A stretch of 51,035 nucleotides of DNA from the NCBI GenBank assembly GCA_017483765.1, contig JAFUVE010000045.1:1-51035 (forward strand), written 5' to 3'. The notes under the pieces were generated by a model. That model saw only the letters and a program-made list of their open reading frames with translations. It made no database searches and was not told the DNA's origin. The number at the start of each line of letters is the position of its first letter. Within the stretch, counting starts at the first letter, position 1. This document shows positions 16,910 to 26,779 of this stretch, piece after piece. This DNA is from Bacteroidaceae bacterium (GTDB taxonomy: Bacteria; Bacteroidota; Bacteroidia; Bacteroidales; Bacteroidaceae). A program made the position numbers and the translations under genes.

Positions 16910-16939
16910 TTTTTGTTAAATTTCTAAAATAATTTTTTG

Positions 16940-16947
16940 CAAAATTA
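16940..16947 (-). promoter_or_regulatory. -7 box of the GH67 gene
   Basis: The minus strand reads TAATTTTG, 31 bp before the start codon, in the divergent region shared with the FAS1-Sus operon. Confidence 0.55.
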
Positions 16948-17047
16948 ATTTTTTTCTTTTACTTTTACAAAAAAATTAAAGGAAATATTCTAATATCATC
17001 ATTTTGTTACCTAAAAATAATTATTTGAATATCAATGTTTTATGAAA

Positions 17048-17076
17048 AATGTAACATATTTGATAGTCTATGTAAC
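17048..17076 (+). promoter_or_regulatory. direct repeat ATGTAAC x2, 21 bp apart (Sus operon operator candidate)
   Basis: AATGTAAC at 17048-17055 and TATGTAAC at 17069-17076 are exactly 21 bp apart, as before GH115. The second copy reads ATGTAACGTAGA, matching 11 of 12 bases of its GH115 counterpart. The second box lies 39 bp before the -7 box here and 81 bp before it at GH115, a difference of 42 bp or two repeat periods. A lone inverted GTTAC is at 17006-17010. Confidence 0.55.
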
Positions 17077-17107
17077 GTAGATTTTTCAACTATTGTTAAA
17101 TAATGTG

Positions 17108-17115
17108 TAATTTTG
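17108..17115 (+). promoter_or_regulatory. -7 box of the FAS1-Sus operon
   Basis: TAATTTTG, a TAnnTTTG match, lies 60 bp before the first ATG. There is no good -33 TTTG at the normal distance, consistent with activator dependence. Confidence 0.55.
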
Positions 17116-17174
17116 TAGCGGATTTAATATGAACTTTTGATTCATTCGTGATAAATAATAACTAATCATTTTAT

Positions 17175-19712
17175 ATGGCCTTTATGAGAAATTTATTTTA
17201 TCGGAAACGCAGCATCTGCAAATGGATGGCTGCGGCTATCATTGTCACCGGTGGAATGACTTCTTGCGAGGACGGGTACGAACTGGCGAAGGAAGACCCG
17301 TCATGGCTCGGATCCAGTATCTACGACTATCTGCAGTCGGAAGGAGATTTCACCAATATGGTGAACATCATCAACGACCTCGGATATACCGAAGTGCTGG
17401 CTAAGACCGGTAGCAAGACTTTATTCGTTGCCGACGATAAGGCATTTGATAATTTCTACAAAAACAACAACTGGGGAGTCAGAAACTACAACCAGTTGTC
17501 GCTTGCACAGAAGAAACTCATCCTCTACGGAAGCATGATCAACAACTCATGCCAGGTGGCTTACCTCAGCAGCTCCGAAGGACCTACTGAAGGAGACTGC
17601 ATGAGAAGGGTCACGGCTACCAGCGAGTACGACTCCGTGCCGGTTATGAAACCAAGTCAAATGCCGGACAACCCTTATTTCGAAAGATATAAGAAGAACG
17701 GAAAGTCAATTGTGTGCATGAGCGACATCACCGCGCCGCCTATGATTCACTTCGTGGAGCAGTTCCTCGAGAATAAGCTCATCACCAACGCTGACTGTAA
17801 TTTTCTTTTCAATTATAAGAGCGAACGACAGTCGGGCGACGCGAATGTCAACGGATCCATGATGGTGGAGCAGAACATCAAGTGCTCGAACGGATTCGTT
17901 CACAGGATGGAGGATGTCATCACTCCTCTGCCGAACATGGCTGACCGGATTACAAACAACCCACATACACAGGGATACGCAAAGCTGCTTAACCGCTATT
18001 GCGCACCTTACTATGCCGGCGACGAGGCAACAAGGGAATATAACCGCCTCTATAACGCCAATATCGACTCTCTCTTCGAGAAACGCTATTTCTCTGAAAG
18101 AAGCAAGGGGGCACAGCCGCTCGACCTCACGCCGGATGAGGGACCTGTCAACGGACTCCTGAAATTCGACCCGGGGTGGAACAAGTTCTATTCTGCCACC
18201 ACCAACAGCACAACGGCCAACGTGGCACTCCAGGAGAATATGGCTGTCATGCTCGTTCCGAGCGATGAGGCCCTCAACAAGTACTGGAACGAGGGTGCGG
18301 GAAAGGTGCTCAAGGACTACTACGGAAGCTGGGAAAATGTGCCGGACAAGGTTGTGTCCAAGATGATCAATGTCAACATGCTCAACTCTTTCACCAATTC
18401 TGTGCCAAGCAAGTTCAACACCGTGCTCAACGACGCGAACGACGAACTCGGACTTGCTCCTGAATTCGTGGATTCTGTTCTGCTTTGCTGCAATGGAGCC
18501 ATTTACCTTACTAATAAGGTGTTCAACCCGGTGGCTTACATTTCTGTCACATTCCCGGCTCTCGTCAACGAGAACATGAACATCCTCTATTGGGGCGTTG
18601 AGCAGAACGGATTTGATGTGTATCTCAACTCCCAGAACACTTACTACAGCCTCTTTGTGCCGAACAACAACTCTTTGCTCGAGTATATTGACCCGTGTTC
18701 CTATGGAAAGACCTCCACTCAGCTTTTCCGTTTCCACTATAAGCCTACGGCACAGACGGAGAGGGAGCGTGTGTGGGCCAGCATCTGGAACTACGACACC
18801 GAGACCGGCGAGGTGGGTGACTCTATCTCTGAGGCTTCTTACGGCCAGATTACCAACCGCCTGAAGGATATTCTCGACACACATATCGTCATCGGTAACG
18901 TGGAGGACGGTAACACATTCTATCAGACCAAGGGTGGTAGCATGGTGAAGGTCAGCAACCCGGCTGCCGGGGCATCTGGCATGACCGTCCAGGGTGGTCT
19001 TCAGATTGAGAACGGCAAGTCAATTCCCGTTGTGCAGATCTACGATGAGTCCTATGAAGGTAACGGTAAGACATATATCATCGACGAAGAGCCGATTATG
19101 ACGGCTCGTAAGTCGGTGTTCGACGTTCTGGAAGAGCATGAGGAGTTCAGCGCTTTCCGTGACCTCATTCAGAGCTCCTCTCTGCTGGAGACCAAGCATG
19201 TCATCGGTACAGACGAACATGCCTGCGCAAGCGAGAACATTTCTCTCTTCAACACCTACAGATACACCATTTACGTACCGACTAACAAGGCAATCGAACA
19301 ACTCCAGGCTTCTGGAAAACTGCCTACGTGGGAACAGGTGGAATTTGAGCCTGACGAGGAAAGACGCGACAGCCTGCAGAACGAAATCGAGACTTTCATC
19401 AAGTACCACATTCAGGATAACGCCTATTATGTGGGACAGGGCAACGCAAGCGGTGAGTTCGAAACTTCGGCTTACAAGCTCAATGAGGGTGTTCTTTCAT
19501 ATTATAAGCTCAACACCACCGTCAGCAATGATGGAATCACCATCGTCGACGGGAAGGGAAACACCAGGAAAGTCGACACTTCCAGCAATCTCTATAACAT
19601 CATGGCGCGTGAATATCAGTACGACTCAGGAGACGCAACAAGGGCTAACAACCTCTACACCTCTTCTTTCGCTGTCATTCACCTGATTGATGGGGCATTA
19701 ATACATAAATAA
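17175..19712 (+). CDS. lipoprotein with about four fasciclin (FAS1) domains
   Basis: This 845-residue protein has a lipoprotein signal peptide ending MTSC (cysteine 31), followed by EDGYELAKED. Acidic residues right after the cysteine are typical of Bacteroidota surface lipoproteins. FAS1-type strand/helix motifs recur: TLFVADDKAF near 82, AVMLVPSDEALNKY near 356, SLFVPNNNSLLEYI near 492 and TIYVPTNKAIEQL near 698. It closes with AVIHLIDGALIHK, a typical FAS1 ending. FAS1 domains mediate adhesion or ligand binding; no catalytic motif is present. It is the first gene of the operon, 15 bp before susC, in the position of an accessory surface glycan-binding protein. Its ligand is unknown. Confidence 0.8.
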   Translation: MAFMRNLFYRKRSICKWMAAAIIVTGGMTSCEDGYELAKEDPSWLGSSIYDYLQSEGDFTNMVNIINDLGYTEVLAKTGSKTLFVADDKAFDNFYKNNNWGVRNYNQLSLAQKKLILYGSMINNSCQVAYLSSSEGPTEGDCMRRVTATSEYDSVPVMKPSQMPDNPYFERYKKNGKSIVCMSDITAPPMIHFVEQFLENKLITNADCNFLFNYKSERQSGDANVNGSMMVEQNIKCSNGFVHRMEDVITPLPNMADRITNNPHTQGYAKLLNRYCAPYYAGDEATREYNRLYNANIDSLFEKRYFSERSKGAQPLDLTPDEGPVNGLLKFDPGWNKFYSATTNSTTANVALQENMAVMLVPSDEALNKYWNEGAGKVLKDYYGSWENVPDKVVSKMINVNMLNSFTNSVPSKFNTVLNDANDELGLAPEFVDSVLLCCNGAIYLTNKVFNPVAYISVTFPALVNENMNILYWGVEQNGFDVYLNSQNTYYSLFVPNNNSLLEYIDPCSYGKTSTQLFRFHYKPTAQTERERVWASIWNYDTETGEVGDSISEASYGQITNRLKDILDTHIVIGNVEDGNTFYQTKGGSMVKVSNPAAGASGMTVQGGLQIENGKSIPVVQIYDESYEGNGKTYIIDEEPIMTARKSVFDVLEEHEEFSAFRDLIQSSSLLETKHVIGTDEHACASENISLFNTYRYTIYVPTNKAIEQLQASGKLPTWEQVEFEPDEERRDSLQNEIETFIKYHIQDNAYYVGQGNASGEFETSAYKLNEGVLSYYKLNTTVSNDGITIVDGKGNTRKVDTSSNLYNIMAREYQYDSGDATRANNLYTSSFAVIHLIDGALIHK

Positions 19713-19727
19713 TAAAACCGTGAAGAT

Positions 19728-22700
19728 ATGAAAAATTTGAAAGTATTTCTTTTGATGACAATGGCATTTATGCCGTTTGTTGCCCAGGCACAGGCCCCGG
19801 GAACGATGATTCACGGTGTGGTACGAGATGATATCGAACCGCTCATGATGTGTAACGTCGTCGAAATCGACGAGGCTAACCGTATTGTGGCGCACGGACA
19901 GACCGACCTCAACGGTAACTTCTCATTCCGTATCGTCAATCCGAAACATAAGCTCAAAATCTCCTATGTGGGATACAAGACTCAGATCATACCGATCAAG
20001 GGCACTACTTATAACATCAAGCTGGAGGACGCCAACAAAATCGAGGATGTCGTCATCAAGGCCACGAAAAGGACGCAGACCAGCGGTCTGGCTATTCCGG
20101 TCAGGGAAATGTCTGTGGCTCACCAGACTATCGATGCCAAGGAGTTCGAAGGACTCGGAATCACTACTGTCGATGAGGCACTGCAGGGACGTATCTCGGG
20201 TCTCGACATCATCAGCAACTCGGGTAACCTCGGATCCGGTACCAGCATGCGTCTGCGTGGTGTCAGCTCTATCAACGGAAGCAGCGAGCCTCTCATCGTC
20301 GTCGACGGTAACATCTTCGAGAGCGACTACAATTCAAACTTCGACTTTGCCAACGCGACGGAAGACCAGTTCGCAGAACTCCTGAACGTCAACCCGGACG
20401 ACATCGCATCTATTTCCGTGTTGAAGGACGCCGCTGGTACGGCTATCTATGGTTCTCAGGGTGCAAACGGTGTCATCGAAATCAAGACCAAGCGTGGTAG
20501 CAGGGGAAAGACCAAGGTGCAGTACTCTTACCGCGCCATGGCCACATTCCAGCCTCAGGGAATCCGCCTGCTTAACGGTGACCAGTACACCATGCTCATG
20601 AAGGAGGCTTATTACAACCCGACTCTTTCCGATGAGGCAGCCAACATCCGTGAGTTCAACTATGACCAGTCGTGGAACGAATATGAGATGTACAACAACA
20701 ACACAGACTGGCGCAAGGCCATTCGTCAGACTGGTTGGCAGCAGAAACATTATGTGAGCCTCTCTGGTGGTGGTGAGAAGGCCAACTTCCGTATCGCAGG
20801 AGGTTATGACCATCAGACTGGTACCGTCATCGAGCAGAAGCTCGACCGATTCACCACTCGTGCTGCTCTCGACTATTTCGTCAGCGACCGTATCAAGATT
20901 GTCACCAACTTCAACATGACCTATACGGAAAACCAGAAGAACTACAGCGAGCTCCTCAGTATCGCTTACCAGAAAATGCCAAACCTCTCTATCTATGAGC
21001 AGGACGCAAATGGTAAGAACCTCAACGACTACTACCATATGCTCAGCACCTCTAACCCGGAATTCCGTAACGACCAGTACACCTATGTCAACCCCGTGGC
21101 TCTTGCCAAGCAGGCTAAGAACGATGAGTCTACCTATCAGATTCAGCCGGAATTCCAGTTGCACTACGACCTGCTCGGTACTCACGACGATCAGACAAGA
21201 CTGAAGTACGAGGGAAAAATCCTCTTCAACATCTTCAATAAATATAACGACACATTCTATCCTTCAAGCCTCGTGACGGCTGGATGGTCCAACACCAACA
21301 ACAACAAGACCACTGCTGACTCCCATAAGAGTACTGCCATCACGACGACTCACCGCTTCACCATCACACCGGTGTTCAAGAACGAAGACCACTCATTCAT
21401 GGCTTTCGCTCAGTTCCAGCTTACTGACGGTTCTTCCAAGAGCACCAACAAGACCGTATGGGGTCTGCCTTCAGGTGGAATCGAGTCGCCTATCGCCGAC
21501 GGTATCGTGTCTGAACTCGGCACTTCAAGCGGTCAGTGGAGAAGTGTTTACCTCACTTTCTCTGCTCACTACGCATACAAAGGAAAGTACATTGCTGACT
21601 TCAGTTTCCGTCGTGACGGTTCTACCAAGTTCGGTGACGAAAGCAGATGGGGTAACTTCCCGGCACTCTCCTTCAGATGGAACATCAGCGACGAGAAATT
21701 CATGCAGAAAATCAAATGGATCAACATGCTCTCCATCCGTCCGGGATGGGGTATTGTGGGTAACCAGCCGGGTGGTGAGTACCTCTACTTCTCTAAGTAC
21801 TCTAATGCAGCGGCTTATAACGGCAACACATCCGTTGCACCTTCCAATATCCGACTCAGCTCGCTCAAGTGGGAGCAGAAAGAGACTTGGAACATCGGTT
21901 TCGACCTCGGACTCTTCAACAACATGATTACCGCTGACTTCAACATCTATACGCAGAACACCAGCGACCTGCTCATGCTCAACCGCCGAATTCCGACTTC
22001 ATCCGGTTACACGGCCCTCAACTACCAGAACGTGGGCGATATGCGTAACAACGGATGGGAGTTCAACATCAACGGTCAGGATGTCATCAAGGCAGGTAAG
22101 TTCAAAGCCAGCTTCAATGTCACGTTCGCCAACAACAAGAACGAAATCACAAAGATGGACGAGACCGTTCTTGCTTCCCTCAACAGCGATTTCAACAAGA
22201 GCAACGGTTCTTACCTCACACGCGTACAGCTGCATAACGCATTCGGATCTATCTACGGATTCAGGTACAAGGGTGTTTATCAGTACTCCAAATACACGCC
22301 GGAGGAAGTGCCGGGCGTGAGCGGACCTAACGCTCCTGTGGCTCGCGACGAGAATGGCGTGGTCGTAGTCGACAAGAACGGTTACACCATTCCTATGGTA
22401 TTCTGCTACGACAGCAACGACAAGTCATATATCTATAAGTTCAAGGGTGGTGATGCCATGTATGAGGACATCAACCACGATGGTAACATCAACGAGCTCG
22501 ATATCGTATATCTTGGAAGCTCTCTGCCGAAAGTGACTGGTGGATGGGGATTCAAGCTGCAGTACGGCAGATGGAGCTGGAACAACCAGTTCAACTTCCG
22601 TGTAGGTAACAAAATCATCAACCAGGCGCGTATGAGGGCTGAGAATATGTACACCAACAACAACCAGTCCACGGCTGTCAACTGGAGATGGCGTATCGAG

Positions 22701-23015
22701 GGCGATGACGCACAGATTCCAAGAGCTCTCTATAAGTCGGGTTACAACTGGCTCGGTAGCGACCGCTTCATCGAGTCGGGTACTTTCATGCGACTGAACT
22801 ACACGCAGATCTCTTATTCTCTCGACCCGAAACTCATCAAGGGGTGGGGACTCTCTCAGCTCAGCTTCTATCTCTCTGCCAACAACCTCTTCTGTCTCAC
22901 AAGCTACTCTGGAGCTGACCCGGAAGTGGGATACGGCGGATACGGTGTCACATCTGATAACGCCAGGACCCCGAACCCCCGTTCGGTTACTATGGGCGTA
23001 ACGGTTCAATTCTAA
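19728..23015 (+). CDS. SusC/RagA TonB-dependent outer membrane transporter 1
   Basis: This 1095-residue protein has a signal peptide (MKNLKVFLLMTMAFMPFVAQAQ) and a carboxypeptidase-regulatory-like domain (about 25-100, GMIHGVVRDD-type start, then GYKTQIIPI). The plug domain carries the SusC signatures MRLRGVSSINGSSEPLIVVDG and SISVLKDAAGTAIYGSQGAN. A 22-strand barrel follows, ending in the aromatic VTMGVTVQF. With SusD it imports glycan pieces across the outer membrane, powered by TonB. It sits 15 bp after the FAS1 gene and 14 bp before susD. Confidence 0.95.
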   Translation: MKNLKVFLLMTMAFMPFVAQAQAPGTMIHGVVRDDIEPLMMCNVVEIDEANRIVAHGQTDLNGNFSFRIVNPKHKLKISYVGYKTQIIPIKGTTYNIKLEDANKIEDVVIKATKRTQTSGLAIPVREMSVAHQTIDAKEFEGLGITTVDEALQGRISGLDIISNSGNLGSGTSMRLRGVSSINGSSEPLIVVDGNIFESDYNSNFDFANATEDQFAELLNVNPDDIASISVLKDAAGTAIYGSQGANGVIEIKTKRGSRGKTKVQYSYRAMATFQPQGIRLLNGDQYTMLMKEAYYNPTLSDEAANIREFNYDQSWNEYEMYNNNTDWRKAIRQTGWQQKHYVSLSGGGEKANFRIAGGYDHQTGTVIEQKLDRFTTRAALDYFVSDRIKIVTNFNMTYTENQKNYSELLSIAYQKMPNLSIYEQDANGKNLNDYYHMLSTSNPEFRNDQYTYVNPVALAKQAKNDESTYQIQPEFQLHYDLLGTHDDQTRLKYEGKILFNIFNKYNDTFYPSSLVTAGWSNTNNNKTTADSHKSTAITTTHRFTITPVFKNEDHSFMAFAQFQLTDGSSKSTNKTVWGLPSGGIESPIADGIVSELGTSSGQWRSVYLTFSAHYAYKGKYIADFSFRRDGSTKFGDESRWGNFPALSFRWNISDEKFMQKIKWINMLSIRPGWGIVGNQPGGEYLYFSKYSNAAAYNGNTSVAPSNIRLSSLKWEQKETWNIGFDLGLFNNMITADFNIYTQNTSDLLMLNRRIPTSSGYTALNYQNVGDMRNNGWEFNINGQDVIKAGKFKASFNVTFANNKNEITKMDETVLASLNSDFNKSNGSYLTRVQLHNAFGSIYGFRYKGVYQYSKYTPEEVPGVSGPNAPVARDENGVVVVDKNGYTIPMVFCYDSNDKSYIYKFKGGDAMYEDINHDGNINELDIVYLGSSLPKVTGGWGFKLQYGRWSWNNQFNFRVGNKIINQARMRAENMYTNNNQSTAVNWRWRIEGDDAQIPRALYKSGYNWLGSDRFIESGTFMRLNYTQISYSLDPKLIKGWGLSQLSFYLSANNLFCLTSYSGADPEVGYGGYGVTSDNARTPNPRSVTMGVTVQF

Positions 23016-23029
23016 ATTCTTTTCTTGTT

Positions 23030-24748
23030 ATGGAAATAATCAAAAAACATAAAGCTTTCGTAACCAAATTGGTTGCGGCGTCATGCATCGCATTGACTCT
23101 CACAGGATGCAACGATTTCCTCTCCATTGAGCCGCAGAATGATATCGTGCTTGAGAACTACTGGACTGAGGAGGCGGACGTCAACAGTGTGCTCAACTCA
23201 TGCTACGCACAGCTCGAGAGCGTCGACTGCATACAGAGGATGGTCGTATGGGGTGAGTTGCGCTCCGACAACATGACAAATGGGTCGGGTACCAACAACA
23301 ACCTCAACAACATTCTGAAAGAGAATATTCTGGAAACCAATAACTACACCAACTGGCAGTGCTTCTATAATGTGATCAACAGATGTAACACTGTCATCTT
23401 CTACGCACCTGACGTCAACAAGATCGACCCGAACTTCACGGATTCTGAGCTCAGGGCCACTATCGCCGAGGCTACTACCCTCAGGTCACTCTGCTATTTC
23501 TATCTCATCCGTACTTTCAGGGATGTGCCTTATGTCACAGAACCTTCTAACGACGACACACAGGAATATCAGGTGCCTGCGACTCCTTTCAACGAGGTGC
23601 TCGACAAACTCATTGCCGACATGGAGTCTGTCAAGGAGGATGCAGTCAGAAGCTATGGCGAGGAAAGTGTGGAGAATACCTGCAGAATCACAAGATGGGC
23701 TTGCTACGCATTGCTGGCAGACCTCTACCTCTGGAAAGGGGATTACCAGAAGTGTATCAATTATTGCGACCTCGTCATCGAGCAGAAAATCAAGGAGTAC
23801 GAGGAAGACTACGAGGAAAATCCCACGACGCTCACCACCGAGCTCTACGGAAAATATCCGCTCATCTCTGAGTCTTCGGCTAACAGCAATTATGCTGGAA
23901 ACACCTACAACGAGATTTTCGGACAGGGCAACAGCTTCGAGTCTATCTTTGAGCTCAATTTCGTGCATAACCAGTCGGTAACGAACTCTGCAGTTGGTTC
24001 ATTCTATGGGTCTTCAACATCCAAAACCGGACAAATCGGAGCACCCCCATTCCTTTATACGGATGCCTATGCCGGACTGAATGACTATTTCAAAAAGACG
24101 GACTGCAGATACCTTGAGAACATGACTGAAATCAACAGCAAGATTTACATCACGAAGTATGTGAACCAGTCAGTCTCTTTCCGTACCAGCACGACTTCCG
24201 GCAGTCAGCCCTCTGTGAACAGTTCGGTTAGGTCTAACGGCTTTGCCAACTGGATTATTTACCGACTTACTGACGTCATGCTCATGAGGGCTGAGGCAGA
24301 AGTGGAGCTCGCGGGTGATGTCACTGCTGACACACCGCTCACAGAGGAGCAGACGCAGCACTACCGCAATGCGTTCGCGTGTGTCAGTGCCGTATGGAAA
24401 CGTGCGAACAACAAGCGAGTTGCAACAACCGACACCCTCGTCTATGATGATTATGCCACGTCCAGGACTGCCATGGAAAACCTTGTGCTCGACGAGAGAC
24501 AGAGAGAGCTCATGTTCGAGGGGAAGAGATGGTATGACCTCGTAAGAATATCCAGACGTGACGGAGACAACACGAGGATGATTGCAAAGGTGCTGCCGAA
24601 GTTTACGGAGAATGCCAGCGTCATCCGTATCAAACTTGCCACTCAGGACATTCTCTATTGGCCTTACAACAAGGAAGAGCTCAAACAGAACCCTTATCTT
24701 GTGCAGAACCCGGCTTACGAGACGGATAATACTGAACAGAATTTTTAG
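23030..24748 (+). CDS. SusD/RagB surface glycan-binding lipoprotein 1
   Basis: This 572-residue lipoprotein has a signal peptide ending LTGC (cysteine 27), then NDFLSIEPQNDIV, the classic SusD start. TPR-like helices with LRSLCYFYLIRTFRDVPYVT (about 150-170) and WACYALLADLYLWKGDY (about 222) match the RagB/SusD N-terminal region. The C-terminus has LDERQRELMFEGKRWYDLVR near 492, the family's best-kept motif, and YWPYNKEEL. It forms the lid of the SusC transporter encoded just before it and binds the incoming oligosaccharide. Confidence 0.94.
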   Translation: MEIIKKHKAFVTKLVAASCIALTLTGCNDFLSIEPQNDIVLENYWTEEADVNSVLNSCYAQLESVDCIQRMVVWGELRSDNMTNGSGTNNNLNNILKENILETNNYTNWQCFYNVINRCNTVIFYAPDVNKIDPNFTDSELRATIAEATTLRSLCYFYLIRTFRDVPYVTEPSNDDTQEYQVPATPFNEVLDKLIADMESVKEDAVRSYGEESVENTCRITRWACYALLADLYLWKGDYQKCINYCDLVIEQKIKEYEEDYEENPTTLTTELYGKYPLISESSANSNYAGNTYNEIFGQGNSFESIFELNFVHNQSVTNSAVGSFYGSSTSKTGQIGAPPFLYTDAYAGLNDYFKKTDCRYLENMTEINSKIYITKYVNQSVSFRTSTTSGSQPSVNSSVRSNGFANWIIYRLTDVMLMRAEAEVELAGDVTADTPLTEEQTQHYRNAFACVSAVWKRANNKRVATTDTLVYDDYATSRTAMENLVLDERQRELMFEGKRWYDLVRISRRDGDNTRMIAKVLPKFTENASVIRIKLATQDILYWPYNKEELKQNPYLVQNPAYETDNTEQNF

Positions 24749-24773
24749 CTAATTCTAAACTGTTATTGAAGTT

Positions 24774-26756
24774 ATGAAACATAATATGATGCTTAAATTT
24801 TTTGCGGGTGTCTTAGCTCTGGCCCTCTCTGCACAATGCTTTATCAGCTGTTCGGATGAGCCTGACCTCGACAACTATTACACCTTCACCGGACAGATGG
24901 TCAGCGACTATCTCGACAGTAAACCAGAAACTTACAGCGAGTTCACTTCCATTCTCAGAAGGTCCGGACTCTACGGAATGATGGCTACATACGGCACGTA
25001 CACTTGCTTCGCACCTACTAACGACGCAGTGGACAGCTATCTACGCCAGCATGGCCTTTCATCTGTCGATGAACTCACGAAAGAGGAGTGCGACACCATA
25101 TCATGGAACCACATCATTCAGGAGACTTATTTCACCACTGACCTCAGCGACGGAAATATCTCCACGCCGAATATGAACAACCGCTTCCTCACTTTCTCCT
25201 GTGACAGCGACGCGCTGGCGGGAGGAAACGTGATGTACTTCATCAATATGTCTTCCAAAATCGTTGTACGCGACGACTCTGTGGAGAACGGAGTGGTACA
25301 TACGCTTGACCGGGTGATTCAGCCTTCAAGCGCTTATCTGCCTGAGCTTATGCTCGAAGATAAGGCCATTGACCTCTTCACTTCTGCGCTTACTCTCACC
25401 GGACTGAACGACAGCCTTTACGAGTATCTCGACCCGAACTACACCATCGGACGTGACTCTGTATACCAGGGACAGCCCTTCCACCGTACGGGAGCAACGT
25501 ATATGATGTATTATCCGGAAACCAGGCAGAAACGATTCACGGTCTTTGCCGAGACGGACAATGTGTTCCGCGAGGCGGGCATCAATGACCTGGACGACCT
25601 GAAAGCTTACGCCAAGCAAATCTACGATGAGATGTATCCGGCGGATGCTGGACTCTACGACCAGGACTGGACAAACCGCAAGAACCCGCTCAACCGATTC
25701 ATTGCATATCATATGTTGCCGTACTACGGTGCTATCAACGACTTTACAATCTCTGAGAGCGGTATTGACTACAAGACCACTTGTGCCATGCCGAACCTCA
25801 TCGACTGCACAGACTGGTACACGACCATGATGCCAGGAACCATCATGAAGATGTCGTCTCCGTCCGAAGGTCTTTTCATCAATAGAAAAGGTGTTGCGGC
25901 CAGAGCACAGGTACGTGGCGTGAAAGTGTACACTCCTACAGAGATGAAGTCGGTTCATGATCAGGCAATGGCTGAGGCCGGATATGATGCTGATACGCTC
26001 AACCAACAGGCTATCAACGGTATATATCATTATATTGACCAAGTGCTCACTTATAACACCACCACGCGCGATGTCGTCTTCAACGACCGTATCAGATGGG
26101 ATGTGGTAACCATGTCAACGGAGTTCCTCAACGCGGGAGCCAGAGGCAACACCGACGGACAGCATCTCATGGGATTCAAGCAGGTGGAAGGATGGGATTT
26201 CCATGGAATCAACCCTACACTCGCTTTGCGTGAACGTGGAGTCTGGATGGCCACTTACTCTGACGCCGTTGACCTGATCGGACAGTTCGACGTCAGCTTC
26301 AAACTGCCTCCAGTTCCGGCTAACACCTATGAGATCCGGTTTGGATATGGAGCCGGCAACGACCGAGGAGTCGTGCAGATCTACTTCGGTGAGAAGGACA
26401 ACATGCAGCCGATGGGATTGCCGATCGACTTCCGTATCTGGGGTGGCGACCCGTCTATTGGATGGGTGGCTGACACTGACGACGAGGAGGAGAACAGAGC
26501 CATCGACAAGGCTATGCACAACCGTGGATACATGAAGGATATGGACTCTTGGAACCAGGGTGGATCGAACAACCTCAGGGCGAACAACGGTAAATACCGC
26601 AAGATTCTCACCACGCAGGCACTCGACCCGAATAAGGAATACTGGCTGAGAATCAAGCTCGTCATCGAAAATGCTGAGGCGGAATTGCCAATCAACTACT
26701 TCGAATTCTGTCCTAAGAGCGTATATGCAGGTCTTACTGCTGAGGATACCCATTAA
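24774..26756 (+). CDS. FAS1-domain lipoprotein with beta-rich C-terminal domain (A)
   Basis: This 660-residue protein has a signal peptide ending FISC (cysteine 26), followed by SDEPDLDNY, acidic as in surface lipoproteins. The first FAS1 domain has TCFAPTNDAVDSYL near 78 and VVHTLDRVIQP near 173. A second, more diverged unit has FTVFAETDNVFREAGI near 255. From about 435 the chain changes to a beta-rich region with YEIRFGYGAGNDRGVVQIYF and EYWLRIKLVIENAEAELPIN, which looks like a jelly-roll, carbohydrate-binding-type fold, though this is inferred from pattern only. It lies 25 bp after susD and 23 bp before the next FAS1 gene. Probable role: surface glycan binding. Confidence 0.75.
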   Translation: MKHNMMLKFFAGVLALALSAQCFISCSDEPDLDNYYTFTGQMVSDYLDSKPETYSEFTSILRRSGLYGMMATYGTYTCFAPTNDAVDSYLRQHGLSSVDELTKEECDTISWNHIIQETYFTTDLSDGNISTPNMNNRFLTFSCDSDALAGGNVMYFINMSSKIVVRDDSVENGVVHTLDRVIQPSSAYLPELMLEDKAIDLFTSALTLTGLNDSLYEYLDPNYTIGRDSVYQGQPFHRTGATYMMYYPETRQKRFTVFAETDNVFREAGINDLDDLKAYAKQIYDEMYPADAGLYDQDWTNRKNPLNRFIAYHMLPYYGAINDFTISESGIDYKTTCAMPNLIDCTDWYTTMMPGTIMKMSSPSEGLFINRKGVAARAQVRGVKVYTPTEMKSVHDQAMAEAGYDADTLNQQAINGIYHYIDQVLTYNTTTRDVVFNDRIRWDVVTMSTEFLNAGARGNTDGQHLMGFKQVEGWDFHGINPTLALRERGVWMATYSDAVDLIGQFDVSFKLPPVPANTYEIRFGYGAGNDRGVVQIYFGEKDNMQPMGLPIDFRIWGGDPSIGWVADTDDEEENRAIDKAMHNRGYMKDMDSWNQGGSNNLRANNGKYRKILTTQALDPNKEYWLRIKLVIENAEAELPINYFEFCPKSVYAGLTAEDTH

Positions 26757-26779
26757 TCATCTTTAATTCTTTGAATAGT

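Noticed and set aside
17706-18884. 392-residue minus-strand frame opposite the first FAS1 gene
   Set aside because: It has no signal, motif or promoter and arises from biased codon use in the FAS1 gene, whose domain motifs are clear on the plus strand.
20334-21185. 283-residue minus-strand frame opposite susC 1
   Set aside because: It is a shadow of the SusC reading frame, with a Val/Leu-rich composition typical of such antisense frames.
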